A program made the position numbers and the translations under genes. DNA of 64,000 nt from Methylosinus sp. LW4 (GTDB lineage Bacteria > Pseudomonadota > Alphaproteobacteria > Rhizobiales > Beijerinckiaceae), in assembly GCF_000379125.1 (NCBI RefSeq), contig NZ_KB900626.1:2490667-2554666 (forward strand), in the 5' to 3' direction. Shown here piece after piece: positions 1-8,749 of this stretch (positions within the stretch are counted from its first letter, which is position 1; every line of letters starts with the position of its first letter). Under the pieces are notes generated by a model that worked only from the letters and a program-made list of their open reading frames with translations, searched no databases and had not been told where the DNA came from.

Positions 1-996
1 CTGCTTGACCAGCGCATTCTTCGGCTCGGTGAGGATGCGCTTCAGCGCCTCCTCGTCGAGATCCTCGAGCGTGGCGATCACCGGCAGACGGCCGACGAAC
101 TCCGGGATGAGGCCGAACTTGAGCAGATCCTCCGGCTGCACATGGCGGAAAATATCGCCGGTGCGGCGCTCGTCCGGCGCCTGGACATTGGCGCCGAAGC
201 CGATGGAGGTGCCACGGCCGCGCGAGGAGATGATCTTCTCGAGGCCGGCGAAGGCGCCGCCGCAGATGAAGAGAATGTTGGTCGTGTCGACCTGCAGAAA
301 CTCCTGCTGCGGATGCTTGCGCCCGCCCTGCGGCGGCACGGAGGCGATGGTGCCTTCCATGATCTTCAGCAGCGCCTGCTGCACGCCCTCGCCCGACACA
401 TCGCGCGTGATCGACGGATTGTCGGATTTGCGCGAGATCTTGTCGATCTCGTCGACATAGACGATGCCGCGCTGCGCGCGCTCGACATTGTAGTCGGAGG
501 CCTGCAGCAGCTTGAGGATGATGTTCTCGACATCCTCGCCGACATAGCCCGCCTCGGTGAGCGTCGTGGCGTCGGCCATAGTGAAAGGCACATCGAGGAT
601 GCGCGCCAGCGTCTGCGCCAGCATCGTCTTGCCGACGCCCGTCGGGCCGATGAGCAAAATGTTGGATTTCGCCAGCTCGACGTCGCCATGCTTGGCGGCG
701 TGATTGAGTCGCTTGTAGTGATTATGCACGGCGACCGACAGCACGCGCTTGGCCTGCGCCTGACCGATCACATAATCGTCGAGAACCTTGCAGATCTCGC
801 GCGGCGTCGGAATGCCGTCGCGCTGCTTGACGATGGACTTGTTCTCCTCGCGGATGATGTCCATGCACAGCTCGACGCATTCGTCGCAGATGAAAACCGT
901 CGGGCCCGCGATGAGCTTGCGCACCTCATGCTGGCTCTTGCCACAAAATGAGCAGTAGAGCGTGTTCTTCGAATCGCTGCTGCCGACCTTGCTCAT
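1..996 (-). CDS. clpX: ATP-dependent Clp protease ATP-binding subunit ClpX (3' end outside window)
   Basis: AAA+ unfoldase that recognises and threads substrates into the ClpP protease in the cytoplasm. The first 332 residues are present. The protein opens [20 protein letters not shown], with the N-terminal zinc-binding cysteines at residues 15, 18, 37 and 40, then a Walker A motif GPTGVGKT near residue 118 and a VDEIDK Walker B. The window edge cuts it within the conserved EPKNALVKQ segment, so about 90 C-terminal residues are missing. The ATG at 996 is the family start. The usual upstream partner clpP is not next to it; the nearest upstream gene is the PPi-phosphofructokinase. Confidence 0.97.
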   Translation of the reverse strand, partial: MSKVGSSDSKNTLYCSFCGKSQHEVRKLIAGPTVFICDECVELCMDIIREENKSIVKQRDGIPTPREICKVLDDYVIGQAQAKRVLSVAVHNHYKRLNHAAKHGDVELAKSNILLIGPTGVGKTMLAQTLARILDVPFTMADATTLTEAGYVGEDVENIILKLLQASDYNVERAQRGIVYVDEIDKISRKSDNPSITRDVSGEGVQQALLKIMEGTIASVPPQGGRKHPQQEFLQVDTTNILFICGGAFAGLEKIISSRGRGTSIGFGANVQAPDERRTGDIFRHVQPEDLLKFGLIPEFVGRLPVIATLEDLDEEALKRILTEPKNALVKQ

Positions 997-1319
997 GTCT
1001 CGTCTCCTGACCGATCGGCCCGCTGTGGCGAATCGAACCAACCTCACTCGATATCAGCGAGGGCCTAACAAAAGGTGCAAGCAGGCTCGCCCCGCCGCTC
1101 TCCCCCCGTCCCCCAGCCTCCGGCGTCTACCGCGGATGCCAGTCTATAAGTCCCGGCCCGCAATGCAACCACGACGCCCGCATATAAATCAAGCAAGAAT
1201 CGCGCCTTGGGAAGAGGGCCTGCGCCTTTTCTCGGCGCCTCCCCCTTCTAAAGAGTAAATTCCCTGGAAATCAAGCTCTTGACCCAGGGCGTCGCCGAAT
1301 GTGCGACGGTCTCGAGACG
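997..1319. other. intergenic region upstream of clpX
   Basis: 323 bases without a convincing gene between the start of clpX and the end of the phosphofructokinase gene. It must hold the clpX promoter, since both genes read leftward, but no clean -35/-10 pair stands out. The only AT-rich patches are around 1140-1150 and 1180-1195. A small inverted repeat (CGTCGC/GCGACG, about 1290-1307) lies just beyond the phosphofructokinase stop and may help end that transcript. Confidence 0.5.
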
Positions 1320-2540
1320 TTACGTTCTCAGTTTTTTGGCGACAGGATTCAAGCGGAGCCTGTACGCATCCGGCATTCCCGAGCCGAGCAGAGGACGCAG
1401 ATAAAGCCGGAAGGCGTCAGTGACATCCGTGCCATCCGCTGTCAGAAACTCCGCCGGCATCACCTTGGTCTTGCCGGCGACCTCCACGAGCGGCGTGAGC
1501 CGATAATCCACAGAGTAGAATCCCGTGCGGTGAATCGTCACGGAGCCGTCGCGATCGCCCCATAGCGCGAACTGCACCGCCTTCTCGCCCACCTCGCGCG
1601 CCTCGCGCTGATCGACATCGGAGACGCAGCCGACGAAGCTGCGCTGCACATAGCCGAAAGTGTCTGCGCGCACGCGCTTCAAGCCGAGCTTCGTCTTGAC
1701 GAGCTCGGTCAGCATATCGGCGAGAGCGCCGCCGCCCAGATGCACATTGCCATGCGCGTCCTTCTCCACCTGCTCGGCGAGCTTGACCGCGATCGGCGTA
1801 TGGTTCTCGTCGGAGATTCCTTCGGATACCGCGACGACGCAACGCCCATATTTATCCATCGTCGCTTTGACGTCGGCGAGAAAACGCTCCGTGTCGAAGG
1901 CGCGCTCGGGCACATAGATGAGATGCGGTCCGTCGTCCGGGAATTTCTTGCCGAGCGCGGAAGCCGCTGTGAGAAAGCCGGCATGGCGGCCCATGACCAC
2001 GGCGATATAGACGCCGGGCAGCGCCCAATTGTCGAGATTGGCGCCGGCGAAGGCCTGCGCGACCCAGCGCGCCGCGGAGGGAAAGCCGGGCGTGTGGTCG
2101 TTGATCATCAGATCATTGTCGATCGTCTTCGGAATATGGACGACGCGCAGCGGATAATCGGCCTTGATCGCCTCCTCGGAAACGATGCGCACCGTGTCGG
2201 AGCTGTCGTTTCCGCCGATATAGAAAAAGCAGCCGATCTCATGCGCGCGCAGCACCTCGAATATCTCGTGGCAATATTTGAGATCGGGCTTGTCGCGCGT
2301 CGAGCCCAGCGCCGAGGAGGGCGTGCAGGCGACCATCTCGAGATTATGCGTCGTCTCCTGCGTCAGATCGACGAAATCCTCATTCACGATTCCGCGCACG
2401 CCATGATAGGCGCCATAGATGCGATCCACCACGCGGAACTTGCGCGACTCGAGCACGGCGCCGACGAGAGACTGATTGATGACGGCGGTCGGTCCGCCGC
2501 CTTGCGCGATGAGGACCTTGGAGAAATCGATCTTCGACAC
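1320..2540 (-). CDS. pfp: pyrophosphate-dependent 6-phosphofructokinase
   Basis: Phosphorylates fructose 6-phosphate reversibly, very probably with pyrophosphate rather than ATP as donor. The 406-residue protein has an N-terminal GGGPTAVIN loop, IGGND at residues 108-112 where ATP enzymes have GGDG, and PKTIDND at 137-143; the lysine in this last motif is the family hallmark of PPi use, ATP enzymes having glycine there. An MGRHAG substrate-binding motif follows. Type II methanotrophs are known to carry PPi-linked enzymes of this family, which can run towards gluconeogenesis. It lies downstream of secA with a 92-bp gap. The donor is inferred from motifs only. Confidence 0.93.
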   Translation of the reverse strand: MSKIDFSKVLIAQGGGPTAVINQSLVGAVLESRKFRVVDRIYGAYHGVRGIVNEDFVDLTQETTHNLEMVACTPSSALGSTRDKPDLKYCHEIFEVLRAHEIGCFFYIGGNDSSDTVRIVSEEAIKADYPLRVVHIPKTIDNDLMINDHTPGFPSAARWVAQAFAGANLDNWALPGVYIAVVMGRHAGFLTAASALGKKFPDDGPHLIYVPERAFDTERFLADVKATMDKYGRCVVAVSEGISDENHTPIAVKLAEQVEKDAHGNVHLGGGALADMLTELVKTKLGLKRVRADTFGYVQRSFVGCVSDVDQREAREVGEKAVQFALWGDRDGSVTIHRTGFYSVDYRLTPLVEVAGKTKVMPAEFLTADGTDVTDAFRLYLRPLLGSGMPDAYRLRLNPVAKKLRT

Positions 2541-2597
2541 GAGGAATGCTCCGAGAGAGAGTCGTCAGTCGTGAGTGACGAGCGGCGACGAGCGAGC

Positions 2598-2636
2598 GTG
2601 AGAAACGCCGCTCGCCACGCCCGTCGCGTTTCTCAC
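2598..2636 (-). terminator. hairpin overlapping the secA stop codon
   Basis: Perfect 11-bp inverted repeat, GTGAGAAACGC at 2598-2608 and GCGTTTCTCAC at 2626-2636, with a 17-nt loop. It begins inside the secA stop codon region and lies before the phosphofructokinase gene. There is no T-run, so it may weaken rather than end transcription. Confidence 0.45.
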
Positions 2637-5455
2637 ACCAATGCGCCGTGGCAGTGCTTGAACTTCTTGCCCGAGCCGCAAGGGCAGGCCTCGTTGCGGC
2701 CGACCTTGCCCCAGGTCGCGGGATTGGCGGGATCGCGCGCGGCCTCGGCCTCCGCCGCGCCGCCGCTCGTCGCCTGCGACGAAAAATCTGCGGCGGCGAG
2801 CCGGGCGTTGAGCTCGGCGAGCGCGTCTCCGCCGCCGCCCGCGGCGTTGGGGTCGGGATGCACATATTCCATGGGCGGCAATTCGGCCGGAGCCGGCGGC
2901 GCCTCGAAGGAGACCTCGACGCGCATCAGCTGCGAGGTGACGGTCTCGTCCCAATGCGTCATCAGGCTGCGGAACAGCTCCAGCGCCTCGGACTTGTATT
3001 CGTTGAGCGGATCGCGCTGCGCCAGGCCGCGCCAGCCGATCACCTGACGAAGATGGTCGAGCACGACGAGATGGTCGCGCCACAGATGATCGAGCGCCTG
3101 CAGCACCACCTGCTTCTCGATCATGCGCGAGAGCTGCTCGGTGTTGCGCTCGACGCGCTCGGCGTAGGACTGGTTCGCCGCGGCGAGCAGGCGCTCCTTG
3201 ATCTCCTCGTCGGCGATGCCTTCTTCCTTCGCCCAATCCTCGATCGGCAGATCGAGATTGAGCTGCGCGCGCGCCGCCTCGGAGAGGCCTTCGACGTCCC
3301 AGGCCTCGGCGTAGGCGTCATGCGGAATATGCTTGGCGACGAGCTCGACGACCACGTCCTCGCGCATCTCGTTCACCGTCTCCTCGACGCTCTCCTCCGC
3401 CATGATCTCGCGCCGGCGCTCGAAGATCACCTTGCGCTGGTCGTTCATGACATTGTCGAACTTGAGGATGTTCTTGCGAATGTCGAAGTTGCGCGCCTCG
3501 ACCTTGTGCTGCGCCTTCTCCAGCGCCTTGTTGATCCAGGGATGGACGATCGCCTCGCCCTCCTGCAGGCCGAGCTTCACCAGCATCGACTCCATGCGCT
3601 CGGAGCCGAAGATGCGCATGAGATCGTCCTGCAGCGACAGGAAGAATTTCGAGCGGCCGGGATCGCCCTGACGGCCCGAGCGGCCGCGCAGCTGATTGTC
3701 GATGCGGCGGCTCTCGTGACGCTCCGTGCCGATGATGTAGAGGCCGCCGGCGGTGAGCGCCTTCTCCTTGAAATCGGCGATCTCGGCGCGAATCTCGGCC
3801 TCCTTCGCCTCGCGGGCGGCGCCCTCGAGCCCGGCGCATTCCTGCGAGACGCGCATCTCTATATTGCCGCCGAGCTGAATGTCGGTGCCGCGGCCGGCCA
3901 TATTGGTGGCGATGGTGATCGCGCCCGGCACGCCGGCCTCGGCGACGATATAGGCCTCCTGCTCGTGGAAGCGCGCATTGAGCACGGCGAACTGCCGCGA
4001 CGGCTGGCCGCTGCGCGCCGCCTCATAGAGCTTGGCGAGCGCCTTCGCCGGCTCGGAGAAGTCGATCTGCTTATAGCCCTTGGAGAGCAGGAATTCGGCG
4101 AGCTGCTCGGATTTCTCGATCGACGTCGTGCCGACGAGCAGCGGCTGCATCTTGGCGTTCGCCGCCTCGATCTCGCTCGCGATGGCGTCGAGCTTCTCGC
4201 GGCCGGTGCGATAGACCTCGTCGTCCTCGTCGATGCGCTGCACCGGGCGATTGGTCGGAATCTCGACCACGTCGAGCTTGTAGATCTCGGCGAACTCGTC
4301 GGCCTCCGTCGAGGCCGTGCCGGTCATGCCGGCGAGCTTCTCATAGAGGCGGAAATAATTCTGGAAGGTGATGGAGGCGAGGGTCACGTTCTCCGGCTGG
4401 ACGGTCTGGCGCTCCTTGGCCTCGAGCGCCTGATGCAGCCCTTCCGAATAGCGCCGGCCCGGCATCATGCGGCCAGTGAACTCGTCGATGATGACGACCT
4501 CGCCCTTGCGGACGATGTAATCCTTGTCGCGCTGAAACAGCTTGTGCGCGCGCAAGCCCTGATTGACGTGGTGAACGAGCGTGACGTTCTGCGCCTCGTA
4601 GAGCGCGCCGTCGGCGAGCACGCCGGCCTCGGCCAGCAGCTCCTCCATATGCTCATTGCCGGCCTCCGTCAGATTGACGGTGCGCTGCTTCTCGTCGAGC
4701 TCGTAATCTTCCTTGTCGAGCTTGGGGATCAGCTTGTCGATGGCGTTGTAGAGATCGGATTTGTCGTCCGAATGGCCGGAGATGATGAGCGGCGTGCGCG
4801 CCTCGTCGATGAGGATCGAATCCACCTCGTCGACGATGGCGTAGACATGCGGGCGCTGCACCATCTGCGCCAGCTCATACTTCATATTGTCGCGCAGATA
4901 ATCGAAGCCGAACTCGTTGTTGGTGCCATAGGTGATGTCGCTGGCGTAGGCTTCGGCGCGGTCCTCGTCGGAAATATCATGGACGATGACGCCGACGCTG
5001 AGGCCGAGGAAGCGATAGACCCGGCCCATCCATTCGGCGTCGCGGCGGGCGAGATAGTCGTTGACGGTGACGACATGAACGCCGCGGCCGGGCAGCGCGT
5101 TGAGATAGACGGCGAGCGTCGCGACCAGCGTCTTGCCCTCGCCGGTGCGCATCTCGGCGATGGCGCCCTCGTGCAGGACCATGCCGCCGATCAGCTGGAC
5201 GTCGAAATGCCTCTGGCCGAGCACGCGCTTGGCCGCCTCGCGGACAGTGGCGAAGGCCGGGACCAGCAGATCGTCGAGTCGCGCGCCATTGGCGAGCTTT
5301 TCGCGGAACTCGGCGGTGCGCCCACGCAGCGCCTCATCGGACAAAGCCGCGAGCTCGGGCTCCAAAGCGTTGATCGCCTTGACCTTCGGCTGATAGGTCT
5401 TGAGCCGGCGGTCGTTGGCCGAGCCGAAAATCTTCTTGGCGAGAGCGCCGAGCAT
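2633..5455 (-). CDS. secA: preprotein translocase ATPase SecA
   Basis: Motor ATPase that drives unfolded preproteins through SecYEG at the inner membrane. The 940-residue product has the DEAD-like Walker A (RTGEGKT, near residue 105), [12 protein letters not shown], the [14 protein letters not shown] helicase motif and the C-terminal zinc motif [14 protein letters not shown] that binds SecB and lipid. I start it at the ATG at 5455 ([11 protein letters not shown]), preceded by GAAAGG at SD distance; an in-frame TTG two codons earlier is less likely. Full length with no sign of damage. It stands alone, 209 bp from the neighbouring toxin gene. Confidence 0.98.
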   Translation of the reverse strand: MLGALAKKIFGSANDRRLKTYQPKVKAINALEPELAALSDEALRGRTAEFREKLANGARLDDLLVPAFATVREAAKRVLGQRHFDVQLIGGMVLHEGAIAEMRTGEGKTLVATLAVYLNALPGRGVHVVTVNDYLARRDAEWMGRVYRFLGLSVGVIVHDISDEDRAEAYASDITYGTNNEFGFDYLRDNMKYELAQMVQRPHVYAIVDEVDSILIDEARTPLIISGHSDDKSDLYNAIDKLIPKLDKEDYELDEKQRTVNLTEAGNEHMEELLAEAGVLADGALYEAQNVTLVHHVNQGLRAHKLFQRDKDYIVRKGEVVIIDEFTGRMMPGRRYSEGLHQALEAKERQTVQPENVTLASITFQNYFRLYEKLAGMTGTASTEADEFAEIYKLDVVEIPTNRPVQRIDEDDEVYRTGREKLDAIASEIEAANAKMQPLLVGTTSIEKSEQLAEFLLSKGYKQIDFSEPAKALAKLYEAARSGQPSRQFAVLNARFHEQEAYIVAEAGVPGAITIATNMAGRGTDIQLGGNIEMRVSQECAGLEGAAREAKEAEIRAEIADFKEKALTAGGLYIIGTERHESRRIDNQLRGRSGRQGDPGRSKFFLSLQDDLMRIFGSERMESMLVKLGLQEGEAIVHPWINKALEKAQHKVEARNFDIRKNILKFDNVMNDQRKVIFERRREIMAEESVEETVNEMREDVVVELVAKHIPHDAYAEAWDVEGLSEAARAQLNLDLPIEDWAKEEGIADEEIKERLLAAANQSYAERVERNTEQLSRMIEKQVVLQALDHLWRDHLVVLDHLRQVIGWRGLAQRDPLNEYKSEALELFRSLMTHWDETVTSQLMRVEVSFEAPPAPAELPPMEYVHPDPNAAGGGGDALAELNARLAAADFSSQATSGGAAEAEAARDPANPATWGKVGRNEACPCGSGKKFKHCHGALV

Positions 5456-5664
5456 GCGCAAACCTTTCTAGATGAGCCTCCGGCGATGAGCCGGCGGAGG
5501 CCGCCTTTTCGCACATGTTCCTTTCGATTTGCCAATTTCTTTTCGAAAGGTCGGCGGGCGCGGCCGCGCGCTCGCGCTCACGGCTGCGGCGCGACGACGG
5601 GCGAGAGATAAGAGGCGGCCGAACCCTTGTCAATGTAAGGGGAAGCTTACCCGAGAGGGCGGGA

Positions 5665-5964
5665 TCAGCGCTTCGGAAACAGCAACGACTCATAGTCCCT
5701 GGCGCCCCAGAGGACATGCAGGACGAACACCGTCTCGTCCAAGACTTGGTAGAAAATCAAATAATTGCCATGGACCAAGCGGCGAATGCCGCTCGCTTCT
5801 CGTCCGGGGAGAAGAGGATAGGCCAGAGGCGTCGCCGGCAATGCGCGGCAGCGCGCTTCGAGCTCTTCGACGAAGGTAAACGCACGCGTAGGGTTATCGC
5901 GCGCGATAAAATCGCCGATGTGGAGAAGATCGGCGCGGGCCTCGGCCGAGAAGACGAGCTTCAT
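5665..5964 (-). CDS. parE: ParE/RelE-family toxin
   Basis: Putative toxin of a type II toxin-antitoxin pair. The 99-residue protein opens MKLVFSAEARADLLHIGDFI, the typical ParE beginning, and keeps the RRLVHGNYLIFYQV and VLHVLWGARDYESL segments of the RelE/ParE fold. Family members poison DNA gyrase (ParE) or cut mRNA (RelE); which applies here cannot be read from sequence. The ATG at 5964 overlaps the antitoxin stop codon by 4 bases (ATGA), implying translational coupling. No frameshift or truncation is visible, so the pair looks intact. Confidence 0.88.
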   Translation of the reverse strand: MKLVFSAEARADLLHIGDFIARDNPTRAFTFVEELEARCRALPATPLAYPLLPGREASGIRRLVHGNYLIFYQVLDETVFVLHVLWGARDYESLLFPKR

Positions 5965-6224
5965 TCCTGGCGAGGAGCCGCTCGGCCGCCATAGCGGGCG
6001 CGAAGCTCGGCGAAAACCTCGTCGGCGGAATGCGTGCGACCGGCTCGCACGTCGGCGAGGCCGCGCTGCAACGCGGCGTCCAGCTTCGCCATCCGGTCTT
6101 CGCGCTCTTGAAGCAGCCGGACGCCTTCGCGGATCACCTCGCTCTTGGAACGATAGCGGCCGCTCGACACCAGAAGATCGATAGCGCTCTCCAGGTCCCG
6201 CTCGAGCGAAAGGTTGCTGGGCAT
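5961..6224 (-). CDS. parD: ParD-family antitoxin (CC2985 type)
   Basis: Antitoxin for the overlapping ParE-like gene. The 87-residue product starts MPSNLSLERDLESAIDLLVS and contains the ribbon-helix-helix signature SGRYRSKSEVIREGVRLLQ, followed by a charged C-terminal tail that would wrap the toxin. Proteins of this group bind operator DNA as dimers and usually repress their own operon. The gene begins 57 bp beyond the end of the NodB-fold gene and reads the same way, so it could be co-transcribed with it or have its own promoter in that gap. Confidence 0.88.
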   Translation of the reverse strand: MPSNLSLERDLESAIDLLVSSGRYRSKSEVIREGVRLLQEREDRMAKLDAALQRGLADVRAGRTHSADEVFAELRARYGGRAAPRQE

Positions 6225-6280
6225 GGCATGTCTCCTCGCCGATGATTATGACAAAGCGCGAGAGGCTTTGCAAAACGCGC

Positions 6281-7258
6281 TCACTCCGGCGCCTCCTCTA
6301 TCCGCCGGAACGGCTGCGGCAAACGGCCCTGATCCAGCAGTCTCGAGAACAAGCGCAGCCCCGCCGGCTCATTGCCATTGGGATGCACCAGCACGATGGA
6401 GCCGTCCCGCGGCGGCGGCGACAGCACCAGCCAGGCGTCCGCGCCGAGCGCGATGAGATGGCGGCGGCGCAGCTCCTCCATCAGCCCCGCATCGGCGACG
6501 AGGCCGGGAAAGCGAAAAAACACCGAGGGCGTCGCGCCGCGCTCGATCAGCAGCCGCTCCACCCGGAAAATCTCGGAGTCGAGATCGACGCCCGGCCGCA
6601 GCAGATAATTCTGCGCATCGGCGAGGCGGGGAACATAAGGGTGGCTGTAGGAATGGCCGACCCAGTCGATTCGCAGCGCCCCATTCGCCGCCTCGCCCAT
6701 CAGCCAGTCGAAATCCGCGCCATGGCGCTCGATCCACAGCCCCGACACGGACAACGCGACCGGCGCGCCGGGGGTCCGCTCGGCCAATCGGCGCAGAAAT
6801 TCGCGGTCGAGCGGGCGGCGGCTCGGACAGAGATCGCCGGTCAGAAAGGAGCCCGCTCCCGCCCCATGAGCGAGGCCAGCGCTGATCGACAGGCTTCGCC
6901 CGGCGGCGGCGAGGCGCGGCTCGTCGGGGTCGCCCGGCCGCGGCCGCAAGGCGTGCAAAAAGCGCGTGTCCTTCTGCTCCGCCTCGGTCGTCTCGAGGCA
7001 GCGCCAGACGCTCTCCGTCTCGAGGCGCGTCTCCAGCGTCGCCGGATCGACCGTCAGCACGACCGTCTCGCCATCGAGCCGCATGCGGCGAATGGCGAGA
7101 CGCTTCTCGCCCTCCGGCCCATGGCATTCGAGAAAGACAGGCCGATAATCCACGAGGCGGCGCGCCGCCTCCCGCCCCCGAGCCGCCGGGACGATTGCGA
7201 GAATTACGGCGAGCGCCCAGAATAAAGCCGCGGCGCGCCTTTGCGGGAGATGGTCCAT
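6281..7258 (-). CDS. polysaccharide-deacetylase-fold secreted protein lacking the TFDDG motif
   Basis: A 325-residue protein that resembles the NodB/polysaccharide deacetylase superfamily in its second half: DWVGHSYSHPY (motif 2, the metal-binding HSxxH), FFRFPGLVADAG (motif 3) and IVLVHPNGN near the end. I cannot find the usual motif 1, TFDDG, which carries the catalytic and one metal-binding Asp, so activity may be changed or lost. An N-terminal signal peptide (MDHLPQRRAAALFWALAVIL) points to export. The ATG at 7258 is preceded by a strong GGGAGGAG. That start codon overlaps the start codon of the GNAT gene on the other strand. The substrate is unknown. Confidence 0.7.
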   Translation of the reverse strand: MDHLPQRRAAALFWALAVILAIVPAARGREAARRLVDYRPVFLECHGPEGEKRLAIRRMRLDGETVVLTVDPATLETRLETESVWRCLETTEAEQKDTRFLHALRPRPGDPDEPRLAAAGRSLSISAGLAHGAGAGSFLTGDLCPSRRPLDREFLRRLAERTPGAPVALSVSGLWIERHGADFDWLMGEAANGALRIDWVGHSYSHPYVPRLADAQNYLLRPGVDLDSEIFRVERLLIERGATPSVFFRFPGLVADAGLMEELRRRHLIALGADAWLVLSPPPRDGSIVLVHPNGNEPAGLRLFSRLLDQGRLPQPFRRIEEAPE

Positions 7259-7757
7259 GATCGAAAAAGCTCCTCCCGAGAAACTGCCTGCCGAGAAACC
7301 GCCTGCCGACAAACCGCTGGCAGAAACCATGCCCGCCGCGGAGACGCTCGCCGTCGTCTTCCACGATCTCGCCCGCGAGAGCCCGGCCGTCGCGGCGGCG
7401 CTCGGCGGCGAGATCGCCGCGCGCTTCCGCCCGCGCGACGAGGCGCCCTTCTCCACCATCGCCCATGACGAGAAAGGCGCGCTGATCGGCGGGCTCAACG
7501 GCGTCTCGCATTGGCGTTGGCTCTACATAAGGCACTTATGGGTCGCGCCGGAGAGTCGCGGCATGGGGCTCGGGACCGCTCTGCTGCGCCGCGCCGAGTC
7601 CGAAGCCCGCGCGCGCGCCTGCCTCGGCCTCTACATCGACAGCTTCGATCCACGCGCGGCGGCGCTCTATGAGCGTTTCGGCTTCACGCGCTTCGGCGAG
7701 ATCGCCGACTTTCCGCCCGGCCACAGCCGCATGTTCTTCTCTAAGAGGATCGCATGA
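7257..7757 (+). CDS. GNAT family N-acetyltransferase
   Basis: Acetyl-CoA dependent acetyltransferase of unknown substrate, 166 residues. The acetyl-CoA loop is visible in LWVAPESRGMGLGTALLRRA, followed by YIDSFDPRAAALYERFGFTRFGE, which are GNAT motifs A and B. The ATG at 7257 has GGGAG at good spacing. A later ATG at 7329 is possible and would remove a tail made of three 15-bp direct repeats (7278-7322) encoding KLPAE, KPPAD and KPLAE. The gene overlaps the downstream alcohol dehydrogenase by 4 bases, so the two form a transcription unit. Confidence 0.85.
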   Translation: MIEKAPPEKLPAEKPPADKPLAETMPAAETLAVVFHDLARESPAVAAALGGEIAARFRPRDEAPFSTIAHDEKGALIGGLNGVSHWRWLYIRHLWVAPESRGMGLGTALLRRAESEARARACLGLYIDSFDPRAAALYERFGFTRFGEIADFPPGHSRMFFSKRIA

Positions 7758-8746
7758 CGGACATGACCGCCATGGTCCTGCGGCGGCCGGGAACGCCGCT
7801 CGCAGTCGAGCGCCGCCCCCTGCCCCGCCCCGGCTCCGGCGAATTGCTGCTCGCTGTCGAGGCCTGCGGCGTCTGCCGCACCGATCTCCATGTCGTCGAC
7901 GGCGAGCTCGAGCATCCGAGGCTGCCGATCGTTCCCGGCCATGAGATCGTCGGCCGCGTGGCGGCGATCGGCGCGGGCGTCACGGGCTTTTCTGTTGGAG
8001 AACGCGTCGGCGTCCCCTGGCTCGGCCACACTTGCGGCTGCTGCCCCTATTGCTCTAGCGGCCGCGAAAATCTCTGCGACGATCCGCTCTTCACCGGCTA
8101 TACGCGCGACGGCGGCTACGCCACGCATACGGTCGCCGACGCCTCCTATTGCTTCCCTCTGCCGTCCGATGGCGATGCCGCGGCTCTTGCGCCGCTGCTC
8201 TGCGCCGGCCTCATCGGCTGGCGCGCGCTGAAGATGGCGGGCGAGGCGCGCGACATCGGCATTTACGGCTTCGGCGCCGCGGCGCATATCATCGCGCAAG
8301 TCGCGATCGCGCGAGGACAGCGCATCTTCGCCTTCGTGCGCCCCGGCGATGTGGCGGCGCGTGAATTCGCGCTCTCGCTCGGCGCCGTCTGGGCCGGCGG
8401 CTCCGACGAGGCGCCGCCGGAAAAGCTCGACGCCGCCATCATCTTCGCGCCTGTCGGCGCGCTGGTTCCGCGCGCGCTCGCCGCAGTGCGCAAGGGTGGG
8501 ACCGTCGTCTGCGGCGGCATTCACATGAGCGACATTCCCGCTTTTCCCTATGCGCGGCTGTGGGAGGAGCGTCGTCTCGTCTCCGTCGCCAATCTCACGC
8601 GCGAGGACGCACGCGAATTTCTGGCGCTCGCGCCACAGGTTGGAATCGACACGCATGTCGTGCGCTATCCGCTCACCGCAGCCAATGAAGCGCTCGCGGA
8701 TTTGCGGGACGGGCGTCTGCAGGGCGCGGCGGTGCTGATTCCGTGA
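7754..8746 (+). CDS. zinc-dependent alcohol dehydrogenase (medium-chain, AdhA-like)
   Basis: NAD(P)-linked oxidoreductase of the zinc MDR family, 330 residues. Visible are the catalytic zinc motif EACGVCRTDLH with PGHEIVG, the structural zinc cluster CGCCPYCSSGRENLC, and a nucleotide-binding turn GIYGFGAAAHI near residue 172. The shape (YTRDGGYA, GGIHMSDIPAF) matches bacterial AdhA-type enzymes that act on short alcohols or aldehydes. In a methanotroph it is unlikely to be the main methanol oxidase, which is PQQ-dependent and periplasmic. The start overlaps the GNAT stop codon (ATGA). Confidence 0.9.
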   Translation: MTDMTAMVLRRPGTPLAVERRPLPRPGSGELLLAVEACGVCRTDLHVVDGELEHPRLPIVPGHEIVGRVAAIGAGVTGFSVGERVGVPWLGHTCGCCPYCSSGRENLCDDPLFTGYTRDGGYATHTVADASYCFPLPSDGDAAALAPLLCAGLIGWRALKMAGEARDIGIYGFGAAAHIIAQVAIARGQRIFAFVRPGDVAAREFALSLGAVWAGGSDEAPPEKLDAAIIFAPVGALVPRALAAVRKGGTVVCGGIHMSDIPAFPYARLWEERRLVSVANLTREDAREFLALAPQVGIDTHVVRYPLTAANEALADLRDGRLQGAAVLIP

Positions 8747-8749
8747 GGC

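Noticed and set aside
2648..5611. Long open frame of 987 codons on the strand opposite secA
   Set aside because: Antisense shadow of a GC-rich conserved gene; no family motifs and the opposite strand encodes complete SecA.
5665..6273. Single 202-codon protein covering the toxin region
   Set aside because: Its first half is the antitoxin in another frame; the ParE-like start at 5964 overlapping the antitoxin stop is the natural arrangement.
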